Part shown: piece after piece, positions 1 to 7,952 of the stretch
Numbering within the stretch: the first letter of the stretch is position 1
Layout: every line of letters starts with the position of its first letter
NCBI RefSeq assembly: GCF_015712165.1
Contig: NZ_JADPZX010000003.1
Coordinates: 372,001 to 436,000, forward strand
Length of the DNA: 64,000 nt
Origin: Streptomyces spinoverrucosus
Lineage (GTDB): Bacteria > Actinomycetota > Actinomycetes > Streptomycetales > Streptomycetaceae
Direction of reading: 5' to 3'
Translations under genes and position numbers: made by a program
Notes under the pieces: model-generated
Database searches by the model: none
Seen by the model: only the letters and a program-made list of their open reading frames with translations
Told to the model about the DNA's origin: nothing

Positions 1-147
1 CTCGGGCAGGAACCGGTACGGCAGCGTGCCGGCCTCACCGGCCCCCTTGAACGACGTCATCACCATGTCGAGGAACGGCACCACCGTGAGCACGGCGCCG
101 GTCACGACCACCAGATACGACCACCACGGGAAACGGCGGCGGATCAT
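1..147 (-). CDS. Sugar ABC transporter permease (MalG-type), N-terminal part only
   Basis: This is the second inner-membrane subunit of a carbohydrate ABC importer, cut by the left edge of the window, so only about 49 N-terminal residues are visible. The protein starts MIRRRFPWWSYLVVV and continues through one hydrophobic segment ending in a PFLDMVMTSFK-like stretch, the usual opening of MalG/UgpE-type permeases. Its ATG overlaps the stop codon of the preceding permease (ATGA), so the two are translationally coupled. Order and orientation match a standard importer: binding protein, first permease, second permease. The substrate cannot be read from the sequence. Confidence 0.8.
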   Translation of the reverse strand, partial: MIRRRFPWWSYLVVVTGAVLTVVPFLDMVMTSFKGAGEAGTLPYRFLPE

Positions 148-1112
148 GCGTCCTCCCCCTTGCGCCGGAAGATCCACAACTGCACCAGCGTGATCACGAG
201 GACCACCACGAACAGGACGAAGGCGGCGGCGCTCGCAGGGCCCCAGTGGCCGTACGAGAAGGCCTGCCGGTACATCTCCAGGGCAGCCACGTTGGTCGCG
301 TCACCCGGCCCGCCCTTGGTCATCACGATGATCAGCGCGAACGACTGCAGGCCGCTGATGAGCTGGGTGACGCACACGAGCAGCAGGGACGGCCGCAGCA
401 GCGGCAGTGTGATCTTCCAGAAGACGGTGACCGGCCCGGCGCCGTCGAGCGCCGCGGCCTCGTAGTACGACTCGGGAATGGACTTAAGCCCGGCGGTCAG
501 CACGAGGATCGCCGAGCCGACCGAGGCCCAGGCATGGACGACCACGACCGAGGGCAGCGCGGTGGCCGGGTCCTGGAGGAAGGCCACCGAGGCGAATCCG
601 AGGGCGTTGAGGACGCCGTTGACGAGGCCGCCCGGCTCGTACATGTACTTCCACACGTTGCCGACGGCGACGACGGTCGTCACGATCGGCAGGAAGTACA
701 GGGTGCGCCACAGCCCCTGGAACCGCAGGTTGTCGATGCAGGTGGTGACCACCACGGAGCCGGCGAGCGCGAGGACCACGGTGCCCAGGGCGAACAGCAG
801 CGTGTTGGTGAGGATCGGCGCCAGGAACGTCGATCCGTCCGCGAACAGGCCCGTGAAGTTGTCCAGGCCGACCGGTTGGATGCCGCCGAGGTCGAACCCT
901 GCCCAGCGGGACATCGACAGCAGCAGCGCGAAACCGAGCGGCAGGATCAGGAAGACGGCGAAGAACAGCAACGACGGCGCCAGGAAGAGATAGGCGACGA
1001 CGGCCTGGCGGCGCCGGGCCCGGGCGCGGCCGTCGACGGCGGTCCCGGCGGAGCGCGTGCCCGGTGCCGCCCGCTCGGTCGTAGCCGGTGTCAGCGCGTC
1101 TACGTTCACCAT
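144..1112 (-). CDS. Sugar ABC transporter permease (MalF/UgpA-type)
   Basis: A 322-residue membrane permease of the binding-protein-dependent sugar importer family. After a polar, Arg-rich N-terminus of about 35 residues come six predicted membrane segments. The cytoplasmic EAA loop near residues 215-240 (YEAAALDGAGPVTVFWKITLP) is the docking site for the ATPase. I chose the ATG at 1112 (MVNVDALTP) because an open frame further upstream would run through the binding-protein gene. It overlaps the stop of that gene by a few bases and the start of the next permease by four. No ATPase gene is visible here; such importers often share a housekeeping MsiK-type ATPase, but that is inference. Confidence 0.88.
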   Translation of the reverse strand: MVNVDALTPATTERAAPGTRSAGTAVDGRARARRRQAVVAYLFLAPSLLFFAVFLILPLGFALLLSMSRWAGFDLGGIQPVGLDNFTGLFADGSTFLAPILTNTLLFALGTVVLALAGSVVVTTCIDNLRFQGLWRTLYFLPIVTTVVAVGNVWKYMYEPGGLVNGVLNALGFASVAFLQDPATALPSVVVVHAWASVGSAILVLTAGLKSIPESYYEAAALDGAGPVTVFWKITLPLLRPSLLLVCVTQLISGLQSFALIIVMTKGGPGDATNVAALEMYRQAFSYGHWGPASAAAFVLFVVVLVITLVQLWIFRRKGEDA

Positions 1113-2446
1113 GAGCGCGCCACCTCTCGATCGACCTGGCGGCGGGTCGTGCGCAGTGCCTGGTCGACCGACTGCTGGCCGGTCCAGAGCGCCTCGATGT
1201 TCTTGCGCAGCAGCGATTTGGCCTGCTGTGCGCCGGGCACGTTCGGTTCCGGCACCGAGTACGCCAGCGCGTCCAGGAAGGGGCCCAGGTTCGCGTCGCT
1301 GTGCGAGCCCAGGAGCGTGCGCATGTCGTCGGCGCGGCCGGTGAGGGACCCGGCCGAGACCTGTAGGGAACTCATCCGGGTCGCTGTCCCGCCCTTCATG
1401 GCCCTTTTGACGATCACTTTCTCGGCGTTGAGCCAGCGCAGGAACTCCCAGGCCGCGCGCGGGTGCTTGCTGGCCGCGTTGACCCCCAGCATGAAGCCGG
1501 TGGAGAGCGTGGCGCGCTTGCCGTCCGCCTCGGGGAGGGGCAGCGGCGCGACGCCGACGTCGCGGTAGTCCTTGCCCATCAGGGCCTTCAGGCTCCCTGT
1601 CCACCAGCCGCCGCTGACCACCATGGCCACCTGCCCGGACCGGAACGCCTTGTAGACGTTGACGCCGGGGGCGCTCGCACCTCTGTCGACGAGGCGGTGC
1701 TCCAGCTCGAACACGGCTCGTCCGGCCGGTGAGTCGATGGTGGTGCTCCTGCCGTCCTCGGAGACGAACCTGCCGCCGGCGGCGTTGAGCAGGGCGAGTG
1801 TCTGTCCGACGGTGGTGGAGTCGTCGGCGGTCGACAGCCCGAAGCCCTGGACCAGTGTGTTGCCGTATCGGTCACGCCTGGCGGTGCGGTAGGCGGTCTC
1901 CTCCAGCTCCCGCCAGGTGCGTGGCGGGCCGTCGATACCGGCTTCGCGCAGCAGCCGCTTGTTGTAGTAGAGGGCGTACGTCTGCACCTCGGTGGGGTAG
2001 CCGTAGACCTTGCCGCCCACCGAGGCGGCGTCGACCGCGGCTTCGCTGTAGCCGCGGGTGATCTCCTCGGCGTGCTCCCGCGGAGCGGGCCGCAGAACGC
2101 CGGCCTGCACCAGCTGGCCGTTCCACAAGCAGTACGGGTGGAGGATGTCGGCGCCCTGGCCCGCGGCCTGCCGGACCATGAACGTGGTCAGCAGGTCGGT
2201 GAACTCGACGGCCTTGGTCCGCACTTTGACCCGGTCGTGGCTGTCGTTCCACTCGTCGACCGGGGCCTGTAGGGCCTCCTTGAGGACCCCGCTCGCGTAG
2301 TGGGAGAGCAGGGTGAGGACGATCGGGTCCCCGGGCCGCCCGGTGCCCTGATGCGGCGCGGCGCATCCGGAGGTGAGCAGCGCCGAGGGGAGGCCAAGCG
2401 CGAAGTGACGGCGGCTCAGGCCGCTGGTGCGGTGTGCCGGCGTCAT
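1106..2446 (-). CDS. Extracellular sugar-binding lipoprotein of ABC importer
   Basis: A 446-residue solute-binding protein (bacterial extracellular family 1). The N-terminus has twin arginines (SRRHFALGLPSALL) followed by a lipobox ending in LTSGCAA, so it is probably a Tat-exported, lipid-anchored protein on the outer face of the membrane. The mature part has the usual two-lobe features, including ALYYNKRLLREAG near residue 155 and a late VSGGWWTGSLK segment. The start at 2446 overlaps the GNAT stop by four bases. It captures the substrate for the two downstream permeases. The ligand is not evident; a saccharide is the family expectation. Confidence 0.88.
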   Translation of the reverse strand: MTPAHRTSGLSRRHFALGLPSALLTSGCAAPHQGTGRPGDPIVLTLLSHYASGVLKEALQAPVDEWNDSHDRVKVRTKAVEFTDLLTTFMVRQAAGQGADILHPYCLWNGQLVQAGVLRPAPREHAEEITRGYSEAAVDAASVGGKVYGYPTEVQTYALYYNKRLLREAGIDGPPRTWRELEETAYRTARRDRYGNTLVQGFGLSTADDSTTVGQTLALLNAAGGRFVSEDGRSTTIDSPAGRAVFELEHRLVDRGASAPGVNVYKAFRSGQVAMVVSGGWWTGSLKALMGKDYRDVGVAPLPLPEADGKRATLSTGFMLGVNAASKHPRAAWEFLRWLNAEKVIVKRAMKGGTATRMSSLQVSAGSLTGRADDMRTLLGSHSDANLGPFLDALAYSVPEPNVPGAQQAKSLLRKNIEALWTGQQSVDQALRTTRRQVDREVARSW

Positions 2447-3423
2447 CCGGCGACTTCCCGGCGCATCACGCGGAACACGCGGGTCGTGGTGAAGCCGGTC
2501 TTGCGGTACATGTGGCCCGCCGGGGACTGCGCGCCGGTCCACAGGAACCACGCGGAGTGCGCGCGGCGCGCCCGCATCCTCTGAAGGACGAGGTGCAACA
2601 GGACCTCGCCGAGCCCGAGGCCGCGCATCTCCTCCAGCACGCCGATCGGACCGAACCGCTCGTCCACCGCGTCGAACGCGCCGTGCATCGCCCAGCCGAC
2701 CATGCGGCCCGAAGGGTCCCGGACGACGACGATCCGGTCGAGCGGCGTGCCCGTGGCCAGACATGCCCGGATCGTGCACGCCCAGTCCGGACCGAAGTGG
2801 CTCCCGGCGAGCGCGAACAGATCCACCAGGTCGTCGTCGGACGGGGTGGCGAACCGGTAGCCCCGCGCCGTCAGTTCCTCCACGCGGCGCGCGACGTCCT
2901 GCGGGAACCGATAGCCCACCAGGCCACGATCCATGGCCTCCGCCTCGTACAGCGTGCGAAAGCCCACGGACTCCAGGAGCCGGGCCGCTTCCGGGTACGT
3001 CCCGGCGTCCAGGCCGGGCAGGACGTAGTTCGGGGTGTACGAGGAGAAGTCCACCCGGGTGCGGCCGTGGCCGTGCAGCCAGTCGAGGGCGTCGGCCAGC
3101 AGCCGGCGGCCGAGACCGCGCCCGCGGGCGGCCGGGTCGACGAAGAAGAACGGGATCCAGCCCTGCTCCGGCTCCAGGTCGGTGCCGGTCATCGGCGTCA
3201 GACGGCGCACCGCGTAGGCCGCACCGACGACACAGTCCCCCTCGACGGCGACCCGAAGACCCTCCGGATCGAAGTTGGCGTCGAGCAGCACCAGGGAGCG
3301 GAAGCGGTCCGCGGTGACGGGGTCGGCCGGCGCACTGCGCCGCCACACCTCCACCACCTGTGGTCCGTCGCCCGCGCGAAAGCCGCGGATGTCGGCCCGG
3401 GATGTCGTCGTGCGATCGGTCAT
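2443..3423 (-). CDS. GNAT-family N-acetyltransferase, two-domain
   Basis: A 326-residue protein with two GNAT folds in tandem. The first carries an acetyl-CoA loop VDPAARGRGLGRRLL around residues 95-110. The second has a weaker loop (EEMRGLGLGEVLL) around 265-280 and ends with the MYRKTGF segment common at the GNAT C-terminus. It is the first gene of the leftward importer operon and its stop overlaps the binding-protein start. The acceptor substrate is unknown; the operon suggests an amino sugar or a small metabolite, but this is only inferred from position. The ATG at 3423 is the first good start after the promoter region. Confidence 0.82.
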   Translation of the reverse strand: MTDRTTTSRADIRGFRAGDGPQVVEVWRRSAPADPVTADRFRSLVLLDANFDPEGLRVAVEGDCVVGAAYAVRRLTPMTGTDLEPEQGWIPFFFVDPAARGRGLGRRLLADALDWLHGHGRTRVDFSSYTPNYVLPGLDAGTYPEAARLLESVGFRTLYEAEAMDRGLVGYRFPQDVARRVEELTARGYRFATPSDDDLVDLFALAGSHFGPDWACTIRACLATGTPLDRIVVVRDPSGRMVGWAMHGAFDAVDERFGPIGVLEEMRGLGLGEVLLHLVLQRMRARRAHSAWFLWTGAQSPAGHMYRKTGFTTTRVFRVMRREVAG

Positions 3424-3919
3424 CGGCGAGGTTGTCCTTCCATACGCCGGTCAGGGACGGCGTCGCGCTTCGCCTGCGCAAGTGCTGCGGTCTGGCATGG
3501 GATGCGCTGAGCCACGGCGATCGGGGTTCGGTTCATGAGGGCGCCGCTTCCGTCAGGGGCACAGCAGGAGGTCGCGCGGTGCGGCAGCAGGTCTCAGGGC
3601 AGAACGCCCGGGTGGTTGGTCATCGGCCCGAGTTGGCCTGGCCAAGCGCGTCCGGGCGAGGCGTGCGGTCGCGCGATCCCGGTTGTCACTGCGACGCGGT
3701 CGTTTGTGCTCATCCTTTGCCCCGTCTGCCGGTGACATCTCGAAGCTACGGCGCGAAATTTACTGGTATGTCCCGTAATTAAGCAATTACTTACCACCGG
3801 GTCGTGCCGAGGACGGCCGGGACGCTTCCGAGGCGGCCCGGCAGCAAGCTGGTCGGCGTTGCGGACGCCGCGGTTGCGGAGCCGGCTCTGCTCGCCCGTA
3901 GTGCGTCTCCGCGGTCCAT
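3424..3919. other. Intergenic region upstream of the importer operon
   Basis: About 500 bases without a convincing gene. Small open frames on both strands lack family features. The stretch near 3740-3790 is clearly AT-richer than its surroundings and contains a short inverted repeat (separate entry). The leftward importer promoter is expected within this interval. Confidence 0.5.
3775..3790. promoter_or_regulatory. AT-rich inverted repeat, possible operator
   Basis: A perfect 6-base inverted repeat, GTAATT and AATTAC, separated by AAGC, sits in the only AT-rich stretch of the interval. This is unusual in such GC-rich DNA and suggests a protein-binding site. It is about 350 bases upstream of the importer operon, so the target gene is uncertain. 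Confidence 0.35.
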
Positions 3920-3966
3920 CTCAGGGCAGCCCCCGGCGGGCAGACAGCTGGCCGGGCTGCCCTGAG
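3920..3966. terminator. Hairpin terminator after the decayed DHFR-like gene
   Basis: Perfect 13-base arms, CTCAGGGCAGCCC at 3920-3932 and its complement at 3954-3966, can be extended by an inner CCGG pairing. The hairpin lies a few bases past the stop at 3973 of the leftward reading frame, so it fits as that gene's terminator. It lacks a T tract, as is common in Streptomyces. Confidence 0.65.
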
Positions 3967-3972
3967 GGCCGG

Positions 3973-4395
3973 TCACATTCGCCAGAACAGGTGGTGTGTC
4001 ACACCGCTCGGGCTGGGCACGACTTCCAGGTGGAACCGGTCGAGCAGCTCGTCGGGGGAGTCCCGGAGCCGCAGTCCGGACCCGAGCTTCAGCGGCGAGA
4101 CCGCTACATGCGGGGTGTCGACGAGGTCGGCGTCGAGGAACTGCCGGATGGTGGTAACCCCGCCGCCGAGTCGGACGTCCTTGCCCTGCGCCGCTTTCCG
4201 CGCCTGCTCGAGGACCGTGGCCGGGTCGCCGTCGACGAAGTGGAACGTGGTGCCGGAGAGCGTGAACGACGGGCGCTTGTGGTGGGTCATGACGAACACC
4301 GGGGTGCCGAACGGGGGCTCGTCGCCCCACCAGCCGCGCCACTGGTAGTCGTGCCAGGGCCCCGCTGGGGCCCGAACTTGTTGCGGCCCCGATTC
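3973..4395 (-). pseudogene. Decayed dihydrofolate-reductase-family gene (RibD C-terminal fold)
   Basis: The leftward strand encodes the C-terminal two thirds of a RibD_C/DHFR-like protein: GRNKFGPQRGP, then WRGWWGDEPPFGTPVFVMTH, then LGGGVTTIRQFLDADLVD, ending LFWRM. The first piece is in a different frame from the rest, so there is a one-base frameshift near 4357. The N-terminal third, including the start, is missing: homology stops near 4395, just before the 3' end of an intact DHFR-like gene. An internal ATG at 4299 could still give a 108-residue product, but it would lack the nucleotide-binding N-terminus. It is best read as a remnant left by deletion. Confidence 0.7.
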
Positions 4396-4455
4396 CGCCA
4401 GTCGAGACGTTGAAGTTCTGGACCCTCAATAGTTGTCGGAACGACGTCCCGCGGC

Positions 4456-5049
4456 TCAGCGGCGGGTAAGACGGGTGAGGGTGACGCCGTTGGGGAAGGC
4501 GGTGCGCTCGGCGACGTCGAAGGCGGTGGGGTCGAAGGCGCCGTCGAAAGCCGGGATCCCGGCGCCGGCGACCACCGGGTAGTTCTTGACCACCATTTCG
4601 TCGAGCTCGGGCAGGAGGGCACCCGCGAGCCGGCCGCCGCCGCAGAGCCAGATGTCCGGGCCGGTACCCTCTTCCCGCTTGAGCTCGCGGACGAGGCCGA
4701 CCGGATCGCCCGGGACGACGGTGACGGCCGGGTCGACGTCGGGCTTTAGGGTGCTGGACACCACGTACTGGCGCAGGTGCGCGTAGGGGCTGGTGATCCC
4801 TGCGTCGAGGGCCGGACGATAGGCGCCCAGGCCCATGAGGACTGTGTCGAAGCGCCGGTTGGGCGCGTCGGTGAGGCCGGTGGCGGCGCGTAGCGCGGTC
4901 GGGACGGTCTCGGGGTACAGGGCGTTGGTCCAGGCCGAGTAGGAGGCGGTCTGCTGTTCGTCGCCGGTGGGAAAGAAGTCGTACTCGCCGCCGGGGCCCG
5001 CGATGCGGCCGTCCAGCGTGACACCGAAGTAGTACACGAGCTTTCGCAT
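4456..5049 (-). CDS. Dihydrofolate reductase family protein (RibD C-terminal domain)
   Basis: A 197-residue NAD(P)H-dependent reductase of the RibD_C/DHFR superfamily. It begins MRKLVYYFGVTLDGRIAGPG, the usual first strand and loop of this fold, and has the cofactor-binding IWLCGGGRLAGALLPELDE near residues 130-150. The ATG at 5049 is supported because an upstream extension would enter the divergent TetR gene. Many actinobacterial members lie beside a divergent TetR, as here. The physiological substrate is not known. The intergenic inverted repeat suggests control by that TetR. Confidence 0.85.
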   Translation of the reverse strand: MRKLVYYFGVTLDGRIAGPGGEYDFFPTGDEQQTASYSAWTNALYPETVPTALRAATGLTDAPNRRFDTVLMGLGAYRPALDAGITSPYAHLRQYVVSSTLKPDVDPAVTVVPGDPVGLVRELKREEGTGPDIWLCGGGRLAGALLPELDEMVVKNYPVVAGAGIPAFDGAFDPTAFDVAERTAFPNGVTLTRLTRR

Positions 5050-5062
5050 CACAACTCCACAC

Positions 5063-5100
5063 GTAGTACTCTGGCTGAAGTGGTTTGAAGTTAGTACTAC
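5063..5100. promoter_or_regulatory. Inverted repeat between divergent DHFR-like and TetR genes
   Basis: Perfect 8-base arms, GTAGTACT at 5063-5070 and AGTACTAC at 5093-5100, flank a 22-base spacer in the 67-base gap between the two divergent starts. Each arm contains the palindrome AGTACT. This is the expected position for an operator at which the TetR protein represses both its own gene and the reductase gene. Confidence 0.6.
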
Positions 5101-5116
5101 GGTTGGAGTGGTGTCA

Positions 5117-5695
5117 ATGGTGAGACGGAACGACCAGCGGCGCGCCGCTCTCGTGGACGCCGCGATCGAGGTGCTCGCAAGGGAAGGCGCACGGGGCCTG
5201 ACGTTCCGGGCGGTGGACACCGAGGCCGCCGTCCCCACCGGCACCGCGTCCAACTACTTCACCAGCCGCGACGACCTACTCACCCACGCCGGCGCCCGTG
5301 TCTACGAGCGGCTCCAGCCCGACGAGGCGACGATCGCCCGGCAGCAGACGGCCGGCCGAGACCGGGAAACGTACAAGGAACTGATGCGGGAACTGGTCAA
5401 CCGTGTCGCCTCCTTCCGCACCGGCTACCTCGCACTGCTCGAACTCCGCCTCGAGGCCACCCGCCGCCCCGAACTGCGCAAGGTCCTCACCGAGCGGGTT
5501 CGGGCCGACGTCGATGCGAACGTCGCGTATCACGAGGCCTCGGGCCTTCCCGGCGACGCCACGGCCGTCAAACTGCTCATACTGGCTTTGAACTGGCTGA
5601 TCGTCGAGCAACTCACCCTGCCGGATGTCTTCACGGAGGCAGAGCGCGAAGAACTGGTGACGGCTGCGGTCGAGCGCATCGTGGCGGCAGAGTGA
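5117..5695 (+). CDS. TetR/AcrR-family transcriptional regulator
   Basis: A 192-residue repressor. The N-terminal helix-turn-helix is clear (residues about 5-55): ALVDAAIEVLAREGARGLTF, then AAVPTGTASNYFTSRDDLL. The C-terminal ligand-binding part is all-helical and includes ELRLEATRRPELRKVL. I placed the start at the ATG at 5117, with GGAG at 5105-5108, instead of the GTG at 5108. It is divergent from the DHFR-like gene with a perfect inverted repeat between them, so it most likely represses that gene and itself. The inducing ligand is unknown. Confidence 0.9.
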   Translation: MVRRNDQRRAALVDAAIEVLAREGARGLTFRAVDTEAAVPTGTASNYFTSRDDLLTHAGARVYERLQPDEATIARQQTAGRDRETYKELMRELVNRVASFRTGYLALLELRLEATRRPELRKVLTERVRADVDANVAYHEASGLPGDATAVKLLILALNWLIVEQLTLPDVFTEAEREELVTAAVERIVAAE

Positions 5696-5717
5696 GGGCT
5701 GTCCCCCGGGTGACCCG

Positions 5718-6899
5718 TCAGGAGCCCTGGTACACCCGCATCAGGATGTCCAGCACCTCCGGCTCACTCGGCAACCGCGGCGCGTTCTTCGTCACCGCGT
5801 CCGCCACCGCGCCCGCCGCGATGGACGGGAGCATGGCGCGGTCGGCGCCCAGGGCGCGCAGGGGCCGCTTGATGTCCAGGCCGGCGGAGATCTCCCGCAC
5901 GGCCTCCACGGCCGCCCCGGCCCAGTCGCCGTCCGGCGGCTCGCTCAGGCGCATCGCCCGGGCCACCTGCTCGTACGCGGGCCGGGCCGCTTGAGCGGTG
6001 AATTCCATGACCTCCTCCAGTACGGCGGCCAGGGCGACGCCGTGCGCCGTGCCGGTGTGGGCGGTGAGGGCATGGCCGATGCCGTGCACGAGGCCGAGGC
6101 CGGAGAGGGTCAGGGCCTGGCCCGCGAGATGGGCACCCATCATCAGTTCGGCGCGGGCGTCGAGGTCCGAGCCGTCCCGGTGGGCGGCGGGCAGCGCCCG
6201 GCTGACCATGGTCACGGCCTGGGTGGCGTACGCGACGGAGAAGGGGTTCGCGCCGCGCGAGGCCAGTGACTCGATGCCGTGGACGAGCGCGTCGATGCCG
6301 GTGGCCGCGGTGGCGGGGGCGGGCAGGCCGAGCGTCAACTCCGGGTCGAGCAGGGCCACCCGGGGCCTGACGGACGGGTGGCCCATGTACACCTTGCGGC
6401 AGGCGGCGGTGTCCTCGATGACGCCGAAGCCGTTCGTCTCGGCGCCGGTGCCCGAGGTGGTCGGGATCGCGATCAGGGGAAGACCGTCGGCGGCCTCCCA
6501 CAGGGTGTCGGCGTCGGCCGCCACCGCGTCGGGGTTGCCGACGAGCAGGGCGATGCCCTTGGCCGCGTCCAGCACCGAGCCGCCGCCCAGTGCGACGACC
6601 GCGGCCGGACCGAAGGCGCGGGCCCGCGCGGCGCCCGCGTCGACGTTGCCCGTGGACGGGTTGGGCGCCACCTCGTCGTAGACGGCGTGCTCGACGTCCG
6701 CGGCGTCCAGGATCTTCAGGACGCGTTCCGCGACGCCTGCCGCACGCAGTCCCCGATCGGTGACGACGAAGGCACGGTGGTGGCCGGTCGTCGCGAGCAG
6801 CTCGGGGAGCAGGTCGACGCGGCCGGCGCCGAACTCGACACGGCAGACGGTGTCGACGCTCAGTGGGGCGAGGTCCGCGCGCTGGGGAGGGGTGTTCAT
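5718..6899 (-). CDS. Iron-containing alcohol dehydrogenase (maleylacetate-reductase-like)
   Basis: A 393-residue group III, metal-dependent alcohol dehydrogenase. The nucleotide-binding VVALGGGSVLDAAKGIALL lies near residues 95-113, followed by PTTSGTGAE near 145. Metal ligands are contributed by DALVHGIESL and by the His-rich LVHGIGHALTAHTGTAHG around 260-280. It oxidises an alcohol or reduces an aldehyde/ketone with NAD(H). It is the last gene of the leftward operon that starts at 11118. The ATG at 6899 has GGAG seven bases upstream. That ribosome-binding site is part of an 18-bp tandem repeat through which the frame stays open upstream, so a longer N-terminus is possible but less likely. 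Confidence 0.85.
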   Translation of the reverse strand: MNTPPQRADLAPLSVDTVCRVEFGAGRVDLLPELLATTGHHRAFVVTDRGLRAAGVAERVLKILDAADVEHAVYDEVAPNPSTGNVDAGAARARAFGPAAVVALGGGSVLDAAKGIALLVGNPDAVAADADTLWEAADGLPLIAIPTTSGTGAETNGFGVIEDTAACRKVYMGHPSVRPRVALLDPELTLGLPAPATAATGIDALVHGIESLASRGANPFSVAYATQAVTMVSRALPAAHRDGSDLDARAELMMGAHLAGQALTLSGLGLVHGIGHALTAHTGTAHGVALAAVLEEVMEFTAQAARPAYEQVARAMRLSEPPDGDWAGAAVEAVREISAGLDIKRPLRALGADRAMLPSIAAGAVADAVTKNAPRLPSEPEVLDILMRVYQGS

Positions 6900-6953
6900 G
6901 GGACGGCTCCAGGATGTGGGACGGCTCCGGGATGTGGGACGGCTCCGGGAGGT
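6900..6953. repeat. Three tandem copies of an 18-bp unit in front of the alcohol dehydrogenase
   Basis: Units at 6900-6917, 6918-6935 and 6936-6953 read GGGACGGCTCCRGGATGT on the + strand, with one or two changes per copy. On the coding strand each copy carries GGAGCCGTCCCA, so the downstream gene's Shine-Dalgarno and start context are one copy of the repeat. Such an array can gain or lose copies by slippage. Confidence 0.8.
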
Positions 6954-6966
6954 GTCGTACGGGGCT

Positions 6967-7902
6967 TCAGAGCGTGACGGGCACGCCGTCCAGGGAGACG
7001 GCCGGGTTCGGCAGCCGGAACTCACGCCCCGCGAGGGACTCGTAGAGGCGTACCGGACTCATCTCGCCCGCGAGATCGCCGTGCTGCGCCTTCGAACGCC
7101 GGTAGATCTGCTCGACCAGCGCCGACAGCTCGGTGGACACGCCCAGATCGCGGCCGAGGTCGACGGCCAGACCGAGGTCCTTGCAGGCGAGGGCCATGGC
7201 GAACGAGTCGTCGTAGTCGCCGTCGGCGAGCACGCACATGATGTCGTGCTGCAGAAAGTTCGACGCGGCCGGGCTGGCCAGCAGGGAGCTGCGCAGCACG
7301 CCCAGGTCGACGCCTGCCTTGACGCCCATCGCGAGCACCTCGGACGTGGCGACCAGGTGGCTGAACCACAACAGGTTGATCATCAGCTTGACCGTGTAGC
7401 CGGCGCCGAGCGGGCCGACGTGAAGGATGCGGTCCGGGTCGCCCATGGCCTCGAAGGCGGGCAGCGCGATACGGAAATCGTCGTCCGCGCCACCGACGAA
7501 GATCTGCAGAGCCCCGGCCTCGGCGCCCCGGGCCATCCCGCTGACCGGCGCGTCGAGACGGCGCACCCCCCGCGCGTCCAGCACTTCGGCGCTCACGCGG
7601 TCGGCGGTGGCGGGCGTCGACGTCGACATGTCGATCCACAGCGCGCCCTGCGGCAGCGCCTCGGCCGCTCCGCCCCGCAGCAGCACCTCCTCGACGACTC
7701 GCGGGGTGGGCAGCATCGTGATCAGGAACTCCGCGTCCCGGGCGCAGTCCGCCGGCGTGTCGGCCCAGCGGGCGCCGAACGCGAGATGCTCGACGGCTGC
7801 CTCGGGCCGGGCGTCGTGCACGGTGACCAGATGTCCGGCGTGGATCAGGTGGCGGGCCATGTGCCGTCCCATGTTGCCCAGGCCGATGAAACCGATCCTC
7901 AT
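6967..7902 (-). CDS. NAD(P)-dependent beta-hydroxyacid dehydrogenase (3-hydroxyisobutyrate dehydrogenase family)
   Basis: A 311-residue reductase. The Rossmann motif is at the very N-terminus (MRIGFIGLGNMGRHMA). The substrate-binding DAPVSGMARGAEAG is near residue 120 and the catalytic-lysine helix GAGYTVKLMINLLWF near 170; the lysine is present. These enzymes oxidise or reduce 3-hydroxy acids such as 3-hydroxyisobutyrate, tartronate semialdehyde or 6-phosphogluconate analogues. It sits between the aldehyde dehydrogenase (50-base gap) and the iron alcohol dehydrogenase (67-base gap) in the leftward operon. With those neighbours, a role in aldehyde or sugar-acid catabolism is likely, but the exact substrate is not visible. 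Confidence 0.88.
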   Translation of the reverse strand: MRIGFIGLGNMGRHMARHLIHAGHLVTVHDARPEAAVEHLAFGARWADTPADCARDAEFLITMLPTPRVVEEVLLRGGAAEALPQGALWIDMSTSTPATADRVSAEVLDARGVRRLDAPVSGMARGAEAGALQIFVGGADDDFRIALPAFEAMGDPDRILHVGPLGAGYTVKLMINLLWFSHLVATSEVLAMGVKAGVDLGVLRSSLLASPAASNFLQHDIMCVLADGDYDDSFAMALACKDLGLAVDLGRDLGVSTELSALVEQIYRRSKAQHGDLAGEMSPVRLYESLAGREFRLPNPAVSLDGVPVTL

Positions 7903-7952
7903 TGGTGTCCTCGCTGCTGTTGAGAAGAGAAAGGGGTCGAAGGGCGCCTGCG

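Noticed and set aside
3791-5062. Long open frame on the minus strand across the DHFR-like genes
   Set aside because: Arg/Pro-rich translation without family features; it is the out-of-frame shadow of the two DHFR-type sequences.
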